This document shows positions 41,631 to 50,253 of a stretch of 55,694 nt of DNA, piece after piece. A program made the translations under genes and the position numbers. The notes under the pieces were generated by a model. The model did not search any database. It saw nothing but the letters and a program-made list of their open reading frames with translations, and was not told the DNA's origin. Source of the stretch: Clostridia bacterium (GTDB lineage: Bacteria; Bacillota; Clostridia; Oscillospirales; Acutalibacteraceae); assembly GCA_017537365.1 (NCBI GenBank), contig JAFYKZ010000008.1:1-55694 (forward strand), read 5' to 3'. Position 1 is the first letter of the stretch; every line of letters begins with the position of its first letter.

Positions 41631-42887
41631 ATTTTTCGAAATATTAATAAAGAATTCATTTCAGATAGAATTCTAAATAATAAATTTTCAAACTCAGTGT
41701 TAAATTTCATAAAAACAAATAATCTAGTAGTTAGAACAATTTCTTTTTGCCTTGTTGCAGTTTTATCAGTTGTTGTTACTGTTATGTCAATTGGCTTAAC
41801 AATAGGCTTTAATGTTAACTACTCAGGCAAAATGATTGCCACCGTAAGAGATACTACTGTATTCGAAAAAGCTCGCGAAATCGTTCTCAATGAAATCCAC
41901 GCGAAAGACAGCAAGGATGCTATAAACTCTCCCAAATTTGTTATGACCTTAACCGTTGCCGAGAATTTATGCGAGCCTACTACCCTTGCAAATGTTATTA
42001 TAGAAAATACCGATGAAATCGTTTTGGCTTCGGCTCTTATGGTAAACGGTGAAACTGTTGCAACCACCGAAACCGCTAATTTAACTGATTTAATCGAAGC
42101 TCGCCGTACTGCTTATTTTGTTGAAGGCGCTGAAAACACCGCTAGCTTTACAGAAAGCCTTGAAATCAAAGACGGTTATTACTTAAAATCAGAACTAAGT
42201 TCATTAGAAGAAACAAAAACTGCTATAAATAATTTAGAGGTTAAAACCGTTTCAGTAACCGTTTCTGAGAAAACTGTTCCTCATACCGTTAAAAAACTTA
42301 AAACTCAATCTTATAAGGTTGGTTACAGTAAGATTTACCAAGCAGGTAAGGACGGTATTGTTAAAACAACAACCTCAAATGAAACCGTAAATGGTGTGGC
42401 TGTTTCTGAGCCTAAGATTTCAACCGCAGTTGTTTCAGAAGCTGTACAGGAAATTCAAATTATCGGAATAGCAAATGAAAGAGTTACTGCAACCGAGAAA
42501 GCAAATGCTACTTCAAAAGGCTTCATCTTCCCGCTCAGAGCAGGTACTTATAAAATCAGCTCTTATTATGGAGACGGCAGAAACCATAAGGGTGTTGACC
42601 TTTGCGCAAGCAAGGGAACCGCAATTTTTGCAGTTGCAAAGGGAACTGTAACCTATGCAGGTTATGATAGTGATTTCGGTTATAATGTAATCGTTGACCA
42701 TGGAAACGGAATTAAAACCCGATATGCACATGCTAGCGCGCTTTGTGTTTCAAGAGGCGCTACCGTTGCTCAGGGTGATATGATTGCCGCCGTTGGTAAT
42801 ACAGGTTGGTCAACAGGTAACCATTTGCATTTTGAAGTTATCGTAAACGGTGTGCGCGTTAACCCCGCACCTTATATCGGACTTTAA
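41631..42887 (+). CDS. Membrane-anchored M23 (LytM) peptidase with G5-like domain
   Basis: About 418 aa. An N-terminal signal anchor (VVRTISFCLVAVLSVVVTVM) leads to an exported part with a G5-like domain (about 200-270; KTVPHTVKKLKTQSYKVGYS, then GIVKTTT). The M23 zinc endopeptidase domain follows: RNHKGVDL, VIVDHGNGIKTRYAH and GNHLHFEV hold the catalytic histidines and Asp. It probably cuts peptidoglycan cross-links. I place the start at ATT 41631, nine bases after AAGGAG; the next possible GTG (41697) has no ribosome binding site and would remove 22 conserved-frame codons. It has its own promoter and terminator. Confidence 0.85.
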   Translation: MFRNINKEFISDRILNNKFSNSVLNFIKTNNLVVRTISFCLVAVLSVVVTVMSIGLTIGFNVNYSGKMIATVRDTTVFEKAREIVLNEIHAKDSKDAINSPKFVMTLTVAENLCEPTTLANVIIENTDEIVLASALMVNGETVATTETANLTDLIEARRTAYFVEGAENTASFTESLEIKDGYYLKSELSSLEETKTAINNLEVKTVSVTVSEKTVPHTVKKLKTQSYKVGYSKIYQAGKDGIVKTTTSNETVNGVAVSEPKISTAVVSEAVQEIQIIGIANERVTATEKANATSKGFIFPLRAGTYKISSYYGDGRNHKGVDLCASKGTAIFAVAKGTVTYAGYDSDFGYNVIVDHGNGIKTRYAHASALCVSRGATVAQGDMIAAVGNTGWSTGNHLHFEVIVNGVRVNPAPYIGL

Positions 42888-42903
42888 TTTTTCAACAAAC
42901 TTA

Positions 42904-42936
42904 AAAAGGACATCTTCATTTTGAAGATGTCCTTTT
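42904..42936. terminator. Bidirectional terminator between M23 gene and dut
   Basis: AAAAGGACATCTTCA / TGAAGATGTCCTTTT perfect 15-bp stem with a 3-nt loop, between convergent genes. Confidence 0.95.
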
Positions 42937-42950
42937 ATCATATCTAATAA

Positions 42951-43391
42951 TTATTTCTTACCTGTTGAGCCGAATCCGCCGCTACCTCTGTCAGTATCAG
43001 TTAATTCCTCAACCTCATCGAAGTTTACAGCCAAGAAAGGCGCAATAACAAGCTGAGCTATTCTCTCGCCGTCTGCAATAACCTGAGTTTCTGCCGAATG
43101 GTTATGAAGCGATACCATTATCTCTCCGCGATAATCAGCATCAATAACACCTACTTTATTAGCAGGAGCTAAACCGCGCTTGGTTGCTATTCCGCTTCTA
43201 GCATATATCAAACCTGCGTAACCAACAGGAATTTCCATTGCAATACCTGTGTGAATTAATTTTGTTTCGCCCGCCTTAATCTCAACCTCTGCTCCCTCGC
43301 AGGCATAAAGGTCTGCACCTGCGGCAAACTCAGAGCCATAGGTGGGTTTTACTGCCTTTTCATTAAGCTTTTTAAAATTAACTTTAATCAT
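42951..43391 (-). CDS. dut: dUTP diphosphatase
   Basis: A 146-aa trimeric-type dUTPase with its five motifs: GADLYACEG, ARSGIATKRGLAPAN, GVIDADYRGEIMVSL (catalytic Asp), GERIAQLVIAP and the C-terminal RGSGGFGSTG that closes over the active site. It hydrolyses dUTP to dUMP and PPi, keeping uracil out of DNA and supplying dUMP for thymidylate. It follows nrdG by 11 nt, so dNTP reduction and dUTP removal are co-expressed. Confidence 0.97.
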   Translation of the reverse strand: MIKVNFKKLNEKAVKPTYGSEFAAGADLYACEGAEVEIKAGETKLIHTGIAMEIPVGYAGLIYARSGIATKRGLAPANKVGVIDADYRGEIMVSLHNHSAETQVIADGERIAQLVIAPFLAVNFDEVEELTDTDRGSGGFGSTGKK

Positions 43392-43402
43392 TTCATATTC
43401 CC

Positions 43403-43963
43403 CTATTCATAAATATCGCCCGAGCCCATTCTTCTCTGCCATTTGCCCGAAAGCCAAACAACCTCGCCTGAGCTAAGCGACTTTTTAACATCAATTATAC
43501 GCTGATTTGAAGAGCCTCTGAAAATAAGGTCGGGACTTTTTAGCTCCTCAACAAACCGTCCGTCAACCAAAACATCAATTCGCTTTAATATTTCTTTAAC
43601 GGTCTCAGAATTTCCAACCTTACCTTCAAGCAACTGAGTATCATAAAGAAAGCCTGTATAACACCAAACGGTTTTCTCAGGCATCTTTTCTTTTATAGCC
43701 TTTAAAATCTCCAAAACACCCTCTTGGTTTTCAGGTTCAAACGGCTCACCGCCCAAAAGCGAAAAACCCTCGATATGATTTGGCGATAACGCGGTTAGAA
43801 TTTCATCTAATGTATCATTAGTAAAAGGCTTTCCGTAAGAAAAATCCCAAGCCTCACTGTTAAAACAATTTTTGCATTTATGCCTGCAACCGCTAACAAA
43901 AAGCGAAACTCTAACGCCCGGCCCGTTTGCGATATCAAATTTTTTAATTACCGCGTAATTCAA
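43403..43963 (-). CDS. nrdG: Anaerobic ribonucleotide reductase-activating protein
   Basis: A 186-aa radical SAM enzyme. The 4Fe-4S cysteines are in SGCRHKCKNCFN (C-x3-C-x2-C). DIANGPGVRVSLF near the N-terminus and FSLLGGEPFEPEN are typical of NrdG. It generates the glycyl radical on NrdD. The TTG at 43963 is chosen because AGGAG lies eight bases upstream and the family N-terminus begins at this NYA; a longer frame starts inside the ribosome binding site. It lies downstream of nrdD, separated by a hairpin. Confidence 0.95.
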   Translation of the reverse strand: MNYAVIKKFDIANGPGVRVSLFVSGCRHKCKNCFNSEAWDFSYGKPFTNDTLDEILTALSPNHIEGFSLLGGEPFEPENQEGVLEILKAIKEKMPEKTVWCYTGFLYDTQLLEGKVGNSETVKEILKRIDVLVDGRFVEELKSPDLIFRGSSNQRIIDVKKSLSSGEVVWLSGKWQRRMGSGDIYE

Positions 43964-43984
43964 CTGAATAACTCCTATCACTTA

Positions 43985-44018
43985 AAATATCGGTGTTTTT
44001 AAAAACACCGATATTTTT
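43985..44018 (-). terminator. Attenuator-like hairpin between nrdD and nrdG
   Basis: AAATATCGGTGTTTTT and its complement form a 16-bp stem just after the nrdD stop and about 20 nt before the nrdG start. It may reduce nrdG and dut expression relative to nrdD, or protect the nrdD message. Confidence 0.75.
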
Positions 44019-44025
44019 ATATCTA

Positions 44026-46203
44026 TTAAAGATGCAATACTCTTTCTTTGATTTCCTGAGTTCTGCCCTGATTCCAATACTGAGTACCGATATATCCGCA
44101 GGTACGACGAGCAACATTCATTCTGTCTTGGTCGGTATTTCCGCAGTTAGGACATTTCCAAACCAACTTGCCGTGCTCATCCTCTTCAACACCAATTTCA
44201 CCGTCAAATCCACATTCGTGGCAATAATCGCTCTTAGTATTAAGCTCTGCATACATAATATTATCATAAATAAACTGCATAACAGAAATTACAGCATCAA
44301 TATTATTCTGCATGTTAGGAACTTCAACATAAGAAATCGCACCGCCGGGTGATAACAACTGGAATTTAGCTTCAAGCGCCAACTTATCGAAAGCATCTAT
44401 TTGCTCACCAACATGAACATGATAGCTATTAGTAATGTAATTTCTATCGGTAACACCCTTAACAACACCGAAACGGTTTTGCAAGCATTTAGCGAATTTA
44501 TAGGTTGTACTCTCAAGAGGAGTGCCGTAAAGTGAATAATCAATATTCTCGGCAGCTTTCCACTTAGCAGTATACTCATTAAGCTTTTTCATAATTTCTA
44601 AGCCCAATTCCTCACCCTCAGGCTCGGTAAGCTTTTTGCCGTTCATAGAATAAACGCATTCCCAAAGACCTGCGTAGCCTAGCGACAAGGTTGAATATCC
44701 GCCATGCAAATACTTGTCAATGGTTTCACCTTTTTTAAGTCTAAGCAAAGCGCCATACTGCCAAAGAATAGGAGCAGCATCCGAAACAGTACCGGTTAAA
44801 CGCTCGTGGCGAGCCTGCAATGCTCTATGGCAAAGCTCCATTCTTTCATCAAATATCTTCCAGAATTTATCCATATCGCCGCCGGCAGAAAGACCGATAT
44901 CAACAAGGTTTACAGTAACAACACCTTGGTTAAATCTACCGTAATACTTAGGTTTGCCGTTTTCATCAACATAAGGAGTTAAGAAGCTGCGACAACCCAT
45001 ACAGGTATAACAATGTCCCTCTCCGTTTTTATCAATTTTATTTTCGAGCATCATCTTCTCGGAAATATAATCAGGCACCATTCTCTTTGCGGTACACTTA
45101 GCGGCAAGCTGAGTTAAATACCAATAAGGTGTTCCCTCTTTTATGTTATCTTCCTCTAAAACATAGATAAGCTTGGGGAAAGCAGGAGTAATCCAAACAC
45201 CCTTTTCGTTTTTAACACCTCTGTATCTCTGCTTTAAAACTTCCTCAATAATCATAGCGAGGTCTTGCTTTTCTCTGTCGCTTTTAGCCTCGTTAAGATA
45301 CATAAATACAGTAACAAACGGAGCCTGTCCGTTAGTAGTCATCAAAGTAACAACCTGATACTGAATGGTCTGAACACCCTTGCGGATTTCATCGCGCAAA
45401 CGTTTTTCGGTTATTTCTCTGATTGTTTCATCAGGAATATTGGCATCTATGGTAGAAAGCTCTGCCTTAACCTCTTCGTAAAGCTTTTTACGGCTGATAT
45501 CAACAAAGGGAGCCAGGTGAGTAAGACTTATACTCTGACCACCGTATTGACAGGAAGCAACCTGAGCAATAATCTGGGTTGCGATATTACAAGCGGTTGA
45601 AAAGGTATGAGGCTTTTCGATATAAGTACCGCTGATAACCGTACCATTTTGAAGCATATCTTCAAGGTTAACAAGGTCGCAGTTATGCATATGCTGAGCA
45701 AAATAGTCTGCATCATGGAAATGAATTAAACCTTGCTCATGCGCATCAACAATATCAGGCTCTAAGAGAATTCGTCTTGTAATATCCTTACTAACCTCAC
45801 CTGCCATATAATCACGCTGAACGCTGTTAACAGTTGGGTTTTTATTAGAATTCTCCTGCTTAACCTCTTCATTATTACATTCAATAAGACTTAAAATCTG
45901 CTCATCAGTAGTATTAGATTTACGAACCAACGCTCTGGTATAACGATAGGTTATATAACGGCGCGCAACATCAAAGGCACGCTGATTCATAATCTGGTCC
46001 TCTACCATATCTTGTATTTCTTCAACGCTTAAAGAACGGTTTATATTCATTGCTGCAGACTCAACATCCTCTGCAATACGCTTAATTTGAATTTCACTCA
46101 TACGAGCGCTGGGAACTACGCTTTCGTTAGCTTTTGTAACGGCTATTACGATTTTCTCAGGGTTAAACTCAACCTCTGCACCGCTTCTCTTGATGATTTT
46201 CAT
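44026..46203 (-). CDS. nrdD: Anaerobic ribonucleoside-triphosphate reductase
   Basis: A 725-aa class III reductase. The N-terminal ATP cone is about residues 1-95 (KIIKRSGAEVEFNPEKI). The barrel includes CNIATQIIAQVASCQYGGQS and EGHCYTCMGCRSF. The C-terminal zinc site CHECG / CPNCG precedes the glycyl radical motif RTCGYIG with G703. It makes dNTPs without oxygen, indicating anaerobic growth. An NrdR box and promoter lie upstream; nrdG and dut follow. No intein or frameshift is seen. Confidence 0.97.
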   Translation of the reverse strand: MKIIKRSGAEVEFNPEKIVIAVTKANESVVPSARMSEIQIKRIAEDVESAAMNINRSLSVEEIQDMVEDQIMNQRAFDVARRYITYRYTRALVRKSNTTDEQILSLIECNNEEVKQENSNKNPTVNSVQRDYMAGEVSKDITRRILLEPDIVDAHEQGLIHFHDADYFAQHMHNCDLVNLEDMLQNGTVISGTYIEKPHTFSTACNIATQIIAQVASCQYGGQSISLTHLAPFVDISRKKLYEEVKAELSTIDANIPDETIREITEKRLRDEIRKGVQTIQYQVVTLMTTNGQAPFVTVFMYLNEAKSDREKQDLAMIIEEVLKQRYRGVKNEKGVWITPAFPKLIYVLEEDNIKEGTPYWYLTQLAAKCTAKRMVPDYISEKMMLENKIDKNGEGHCYTCMGCRSFLTPYVDENGKPKYYGRFNQGVVTVNLVDIGLSAGGDMDKFWKIFDERMELCHRALQARHERLTGTVSDAAPILWQYGALLRLKKGETIDKYLHGGYSTLSLGYAGLWECVYSMNGKKLTEPEGEELGLEIMKKLNEYTAKWKAAENIDYSLYGTPLESTTYKFAKCLQNRFGVVKGVTDRNYITNSYHVHVGEQIDAFDKLALEAKFQLLSPGGAISYVEVPNMQNNIDAVISVMQFIYDNIMYAELNTKSDYCHECGFDGEIGVEEDEHGKLVWKCPNCGNTDQDRMNVARRTCGYIGTQYWNQGRTQEIKERVLHL

Positions 46204-46245
46204 TTCTCTAATTCCCCCAAATATACGATGGTTTTATTTCTAAAA

Positions 46246-46261
46246 ATACAATATCTTGTGT
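46246..46261 (-). promoter_or_regulatory. NrdR box upstream of nrdD
   Basis: On the minus strand ACACAAGATATTGTAT matches the NrdR consensus (ACACWATATATWGTGT) at 14 of 16 positions. It lies between the -10 box and the nrdD start. A second box, usual for NrdR control, is not clear. Confidence 0.75.
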
Positions 46262-46273
46262 AGTGCAGATATT

Positions 46274-46301
46274 ATTATATCACAAGAAAAATAAAAATCA
46301 A
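46274..46301 (-). promoter_or_regulatory. nrdD promoter
   Basis: On the minus strand, TTGATT (46301-46296), 16-nt spacer, TATAAT (46279-46274). Confidence 0.65.
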
Positions 46302-46313
46302 GGGGAATTATAA

Positions 46314-46370
46314 ATAAAATCAATTTTTTTCTTTTTTTCGACATTTTCTACATATAAAATCAATTTTTTT
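46314..46370. repeat. Direct repeat at the nrdD/prophage junction
   Basis: ATAAAATCAATTTTTTT occurs at 46314-46330 and again at 46354-46370, 40 bp apart, in the A/T-rich gap between nrdD and the phage-like genes. It may mark the junction or be simple sequence. Confidence 0.5.
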
Positions 46371-46400
46371 ATATCTTTTGCCCAAATCCGACCTTGAATT

Positions 46401-46652
46401 TTATTGTCTGTTAAAGCTTGCTGTAAAATCAGACGGTTGACGTCTCTCCACAATATATAGTCTCTTGCTTATATTAGATATTCTCTCCTCAATAAGAGGA
46501 ATTTTGGCATATTCACCGTTTTGCGATTCAACCTTTTTCTCTAATTGGCTCAGTCTATACTCGGTAAGCTTGGCAGAGGCAAAAATACCTCCGGCAGTGC
46601 CTACCAATGTGCCCGCAAATGAAATAATAGCTACAATCACTGTGCTGGACAT
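46401..46652 (-). CDS. XhlA/holin-like small membrane protein
   Basis: An 83-aa protein with one N-terminal membrane segment (VIVAIISFAGTLVGTAGGIF) followed by a coiled coil (RLSQLEKKVESQNGEYAKIP, then LIEERISNISKRLYIVERR). This layout is common in small proteins next to holins and lysins in Clostridial phages. It may assist lysis or anchor to the membrane; the family call is from layout, not from a firm match. Last gene of the cassette; it overlaps the GHL10 gene end by one base. Confidence 0.6.
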   Translation of the reverse strand: MSSTVIVAIISFAGTLVGTAGGIFASAKLTEYRLSQLEKKVESQNGEYAKIPLIEERISNISKRLYIVERRQPSDFTASFNRQ

Positions 46653-47848
46653 TATTCAGCCCCCTTAAAAGAGCTAAGCTTTACTTTTAAATTTTCTGTT
46701 TGCGAAACATTTAAAAGCTCGCTTGAAAATGCCGAACTATACGAAAACAAAACAAAGCCTTTAACAAAACTGTTGTTATAACAAATTTCTGCCTGACGGG
46801 CGATAATATCCTCATATTTTTGCCATTCCTCATTGTCAGGCACAGCAGTAGTCCCTATTTTGTATGTAGCCAAACCTATAAGCAAATCAACTTGTGAATT
46901 TTTCTTGGATAAATCGGTCCATTCCTCTAATAAATTTTCAAACCTATACGCTTTATCGGGGTATGAAAATCCAAAATAAAGCTGAGGAATTATACTATCA
47001 ACATATCCGCTTTCTATCCAGTATTCAACATCAGCATAAAGCTCATTATAATTTTTCTTAATATCTGCCGTAGGACTTATAGAAAACTCAATATTTTCAT
47101 CAATTTCCTTTATAGTATCATAACAATCGCTTATTAAAATGTTTACGTTCGCTCTCCGCCAATCCGCCAAAGATAGAGGACTTTCAGCCCCTGATATATA
47201 TTCCTCATAGCTTGTTTTATCGAACTCTATATCGGTAGTCGGATAAAAGTAATCGTCAAAATGAATACCGTCAACCTCATAACTTTCACATATTTCGGTT
47301 ATGGCGGAAGTTATAAACTGTCTTACCTGTTCGCTTGACGGATTAAGATAAATTCCGTTATATAAGCTAACATTGCTATCATTTCCTTTATCCTCATCGC
47401 TAAGCCATTTTCTTACTATACTCTTTTCATCAAGCTTATCCGGCTCGCTATGTGTAGTGGACACACGATAAAGATTAATCCAAGCGTGTACCCTGATTTC
47501 GTTTTTATGAAAAATATCTATAAATTTTTCCAAAACATCAAACTCCACAACCTTAGAGTTTGCGGTTTGAGGATAGATTTTAGATTTATAAATCGCATCG
47601 CAATAAGAAACTGTATGAATATAAATATCTTTAATATCTAAGTCCTTGCAATTTGAAGCCACCTGCTCTATCTGTTCTTCTATATCATCAGACTTCAATA
47701 TAGAATTTATCTCACTAAAAGATAGCCAAACACCGCCTGTTACACTGTTTTCATATTTTCCTGTAATTTCTTCTTTGCTATTATCAATATTTCCGCAAGC
47801 CGTAAGACTTATAACAAGCATTAAAATTATTGCAACTATTTTTTTCAT
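46652..47848 (-). CDS. Lipoprotein of the glycoside hydrolase-like GHL10 family
   Basis: A 398-aa protein. A lipoprotein signal peptide (hydrophobic core, then LTAC with Cys18) is followed by a TIM-barrel domain of the GHL10/YngK type: GVWLSF at the N-terminal strand, RVHAWINLYRV, NGIYLNPSSEQVRQFI, VDGIHFDDYFYP (paired acidic residues), FSISPTADIKKNYNELYADV and SIIPQLYFGF. The family is predicted to act on cell-wall or extracellular glycans; no activity is proven here. It lies between the hub-like gene and the holin-like gene, an unusual place for a lipoprotein gene in a structural operon. Confidence 0.85.
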   Translation of the reverse strand: MKKIVAIILMLVISLTACGNIDNSKEEITGKYENSVTGGVWLSFSEINSILKSDDIEEQIEQVASNCKDLDIKDIYIHTVSYCDAIYKSKIYPQTANSKVVEFDVLEKFIDIFHKNEIRVHAWINLYRVSTTHSEPDKLDEKSIVRKWLSDEDKGNDSNVSLYNGIYLNPSSEQVRQFITSAITEICESYEVDGIHFDDYFYPTTDIEFDKTSYEEYISGAESPLSLADWRRANVNILISDCYDTIKEIDENIEFSISPTADIKKNYNELYADVEYWIESGYVDSIIPQLYFGFSYPDKAYRFENLLEEWTDLSKKNSQVDLLIGLATYKIGTTAVPDNEEWQKYEDIIARQAEICYNNSFVKGFVLFSYSSAFSSELLNVSQTENLKVKLSSFKGAE

Positions 47849-47860
47849 GATATTCTCCTT

Positions 47861-49906
47861 TTAAAGAGTGTAATAAATTTCCGAATCAGAGAAACTGAAC
47901 GAATCTTGTGTTTCAAATGAGATTTTTATAAATTCGTCGCATTTAAGTAACGGGAAAAGCTTTATATCCGAGGCAGATAAACAATATTCCTTATTAATAT
48001 GGAATTCGCATTCACTGCAAGCGGTTTTAAATTTTATTTTACAATCGCCGTTAACCAACAAATCCAGATATGCTTTTTTCAAAATAATGGATTTATCACG
48101 TTTTTCAGGATAAAACGGTTTTGTTTCAAGCTTAAAATTTATTTTTCTTTCAGAGTAACCAAGCTCATCCGAATTAAAGGCTATTATTCTGTCCTTCTCG
48201 CCCGAAAGTCCCGCCAAAAAGCAAAAACTTGTTTCTTTTAAGGATAAAAGAAGCGAAATATTGTTTCCCTCAGAATAAGCCCCCTTAACAGAATATTCCT
48301 CAGGTAAATGCCAAATGAATATTTTAGCATTTTTCTGAGGATTAGAAAAATCCTCTATATTAATCATAACAACTTTATCGCTTAAAAACAACATATAATA
48401 TTCTTGCCAAATAGTACCGATAGCATTTTCAATATCATCCAGCTCAGTTTTTTTCAAGAGTGGACTTATTTTGCTTGATAAATTATAAATACTGTTTTTA
48501 TAAAAACAATAAATATCCCCTGAGGTTTCTTCAAAGATTACACCCTTTGAAAATCCTACCGTCCCGTTTTTTGAAATACTTCCTAAACTCAAATTCAAAG
48601 TATCTATTTTAAATTTGCCCGAATCATAAAATATTTCAGGATTATCTGATAAAACAGTCGATTGATTTATAGCTTTAGCACCCTGTATTTCAAGCGTATA
48701 AATACCTTTTTCCTTAAAAGCTAATATTTTATCCTCAAACGCGCATAAACCCGTTACATTATCCTTGGGCGAGCCTATTATATTGTCTGTTAGTGCAGGA
48801 AAATATAAAGGTCTATCATACGATGAATAATAAACCTCACCCTTTTCATTTCCTCCGCTAAATACTATTTTATCCCCTAGTTTTTCTACAACAGTACAGC
48901 TAAGAACCTTTTCTCTGCCTCGTTCAGGCAGTTTTTCTGCTGATATTCTTAAATTGTTTTCATCGTAAGACATCATTCTCGGAAAAGCAAAACTTTGATT
49001 GTTTTTAGTGAAATAAAAAACTCCTTTTTCTCGGTCAACATGAAATACTATTTCCTGTCCGTTAAAATAAGCGGAAGAAGAAGTCTCATATTCATAAACA
49101 CGCCAATCTATATATTCATACATAGAAATATACACCCTGCAATTAACTGTGTTATTTGCGAGTTGTGAAAACGGAAGTCTGAAACTATCGGAATAACCGT
49201 CAGTAGTGAAATAAGCATTAAACCAACCGTCAAGCATATTTAATGCCTCCAACATTCGCGGCTTCGGGGTATAAACCGCTCCGTTTTCCGCCGCCAACTC
49301 ATAAGAATCTCCTCTGCCGTTTATATAAACAGTTGGGGTATAATAACCCGTGCAAATCTGCCACGCGGTATACTCCGAATTGATTTCATATATTCTATAT
49401 TCTTTTTGCGAAAAATTTTCTTGATTTACAAGTGAAACAACCGCAAAAATTCCGCCGCCGCTTTGTGATTTGCCGGTGTAATATAAAATATTATACGGAA
49501 GATAAAAAGTTTCATCATCAACTCTGCCAAAATGTATACTTCCCATACTTCTAAAAGTATTGTCCGGAAAGACTATTCCTGTATATACCTTGCAGTTTGA
49601 ATCGTCATAATACATATCAAGTTCAGCAAGCTTTCCTTTTAAACCCTCAAACTCAATTTCCGTATCGGTTAAACGATATTTATAATCAAAGGCATCCTCC
49701 CAAACATCCTCAAAAATTCTATTTTGAGGCGAAGTGTTTATTGCAGGGCGCGATACTATTTTCTTATCCTTATACCATACGTTTTCGCAAACCGAAAACC
49801 CGTTTACTGCCTTGTTTTCTTTCTCACTCGTTAAATCAAAACCTTTAATATTATCGAAAACCGAAAAGCTTTTATCTTTTTTCTTAATTAGCGGTTTATA
49901 TTTCAT
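47861..49906 (-). CDS. Large phage structural protein, probable head-tail hub or stabilization protein
   Basis: A 681-aa beta-rich protein with no signal peptide. Repeated strand pairs (GEVYYSSYDRPLYFPALTDN, NVTGLCAFEDKILAFKEKGI, YCFYKNSIYNLSSKI) suggest a beta-propeller like that of P22 gp10-type packaged-DNA stabilization proteins. This assignment is inferred from pattern and from position after a P22-like portal and a connector-like gene. Its ATG overlaps the preceding stop (TAATG). It could instead be a tail or receptor-binding component. Confidence 0.55.
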   Translation of the reverse strand: MKYKPLIKKKDKSFSVFDNIKGFDLTSEKENKAVNGFSVCENVWYKDKKIVSRPAINTSPQNRIFEDVWEDAFDYKYRLTDTEIEFEGLKGKLAELDMYYDDSNCKVYTGIVFPDNTFRSMGSIHFGRVDDETFYLPYNILYYTGKSQSGGGIFAVVSLVNQENFSQKEYRIYEINSEYTAWQICTGYYTPTVYINGRGDSYELAAENGAVYTPKPRMLEALNMLDGWFNAYFTTDGYSDSFRLPFSQLANNTVNCRVYISMYEYIDWRVYEYETSSSAYFNGQEIVFHVDREKGVFYFTKNNQSFAFPRMMSYDENNLRISAEKLPERGREKVLSCTVVEKLGDKIVFSGGNEKGEVYYSSYDRPLYFPALTDNIIGSPKDNVTGLCAFEDKILAFKEKGIYTLEIQGAKAINQSTVLSDNPEIFYDSGKFKIDTLNLSLGSISKNGTVGFSKGVIFEETSGDIYCFYKNSIYNLSSKISPLLKKTELDDIENAIGTIWQEYYMLFLSDKVVMINIEDFSNPQKNAKIFIWHLPEEYSVKGAYSEGNNISLLLSLKETSFCFLAGLSGEKDRIIAFNSDELGYSERKINFKLETKPFYPEKRDKSIILKKAYLDLLVNGDCKIKFKTACSECEFHINKEYCLSASDIKLFPLLKCDEFIKISFETQDSFSFSDSEIYYTL

Positions 49907-50253
49907 TATAATGCCCCGCCTTCCGCTTGGGGTAAAACATCCTCAATCTTTTCGGTTTTGCAAAGAACAGTTGCGCGTTTAGCGTTATAGATAGCAGTAT
50001 AAATCTGGTTTTTATCCTGTTCACCCAATGCGAACGATAAAAGCATCGCTATTCCACAGCATACCGCCTCACCAACCACCGCACTGCATTTAACCTCCTC
50101 AGACAATTCTTCAATCGGGCTTAATTTTAAATCGGTTAAAATCTGATTTATAAATTCTAAATCTCTTTTTGATGTACCATCTAACAGTTCAGTATCGTTA
50201 TTTATCCCAAGCCTTAAAAAAGCTCCTTTTAAAAGTTCATATCCTTTCATCAT
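49906..50253 (-). CDS. Probable head-tail connector protein
   Basis: A 115-aa, mainly helical protein (GYELLKGAFLRLGINNDTEL, FINQILTDLKLSPIEEL, AVCCGIAMLLSFALGEQDKN). Its size and position directly after the portal gene match small connector or adaptor proteins such as P22 gp4-like factors. No firm family match can be claimed. It starts with ATGATG behind GAGGTG and overlaps the portal gene end by 17 nt and the hub-like gene by one base. Confidence 0.5.
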   Translation of the reverse strand: MMKGYELLKGAFLRLGINNDTELLDGTSKRDLEFINQILTDLKLSPIEELSEEVKCSAVVGEAVCCGIAMLLSFALGEQDKNQIYTAIYNAKRATVLCKTEKIEDVLPQAEGGAL

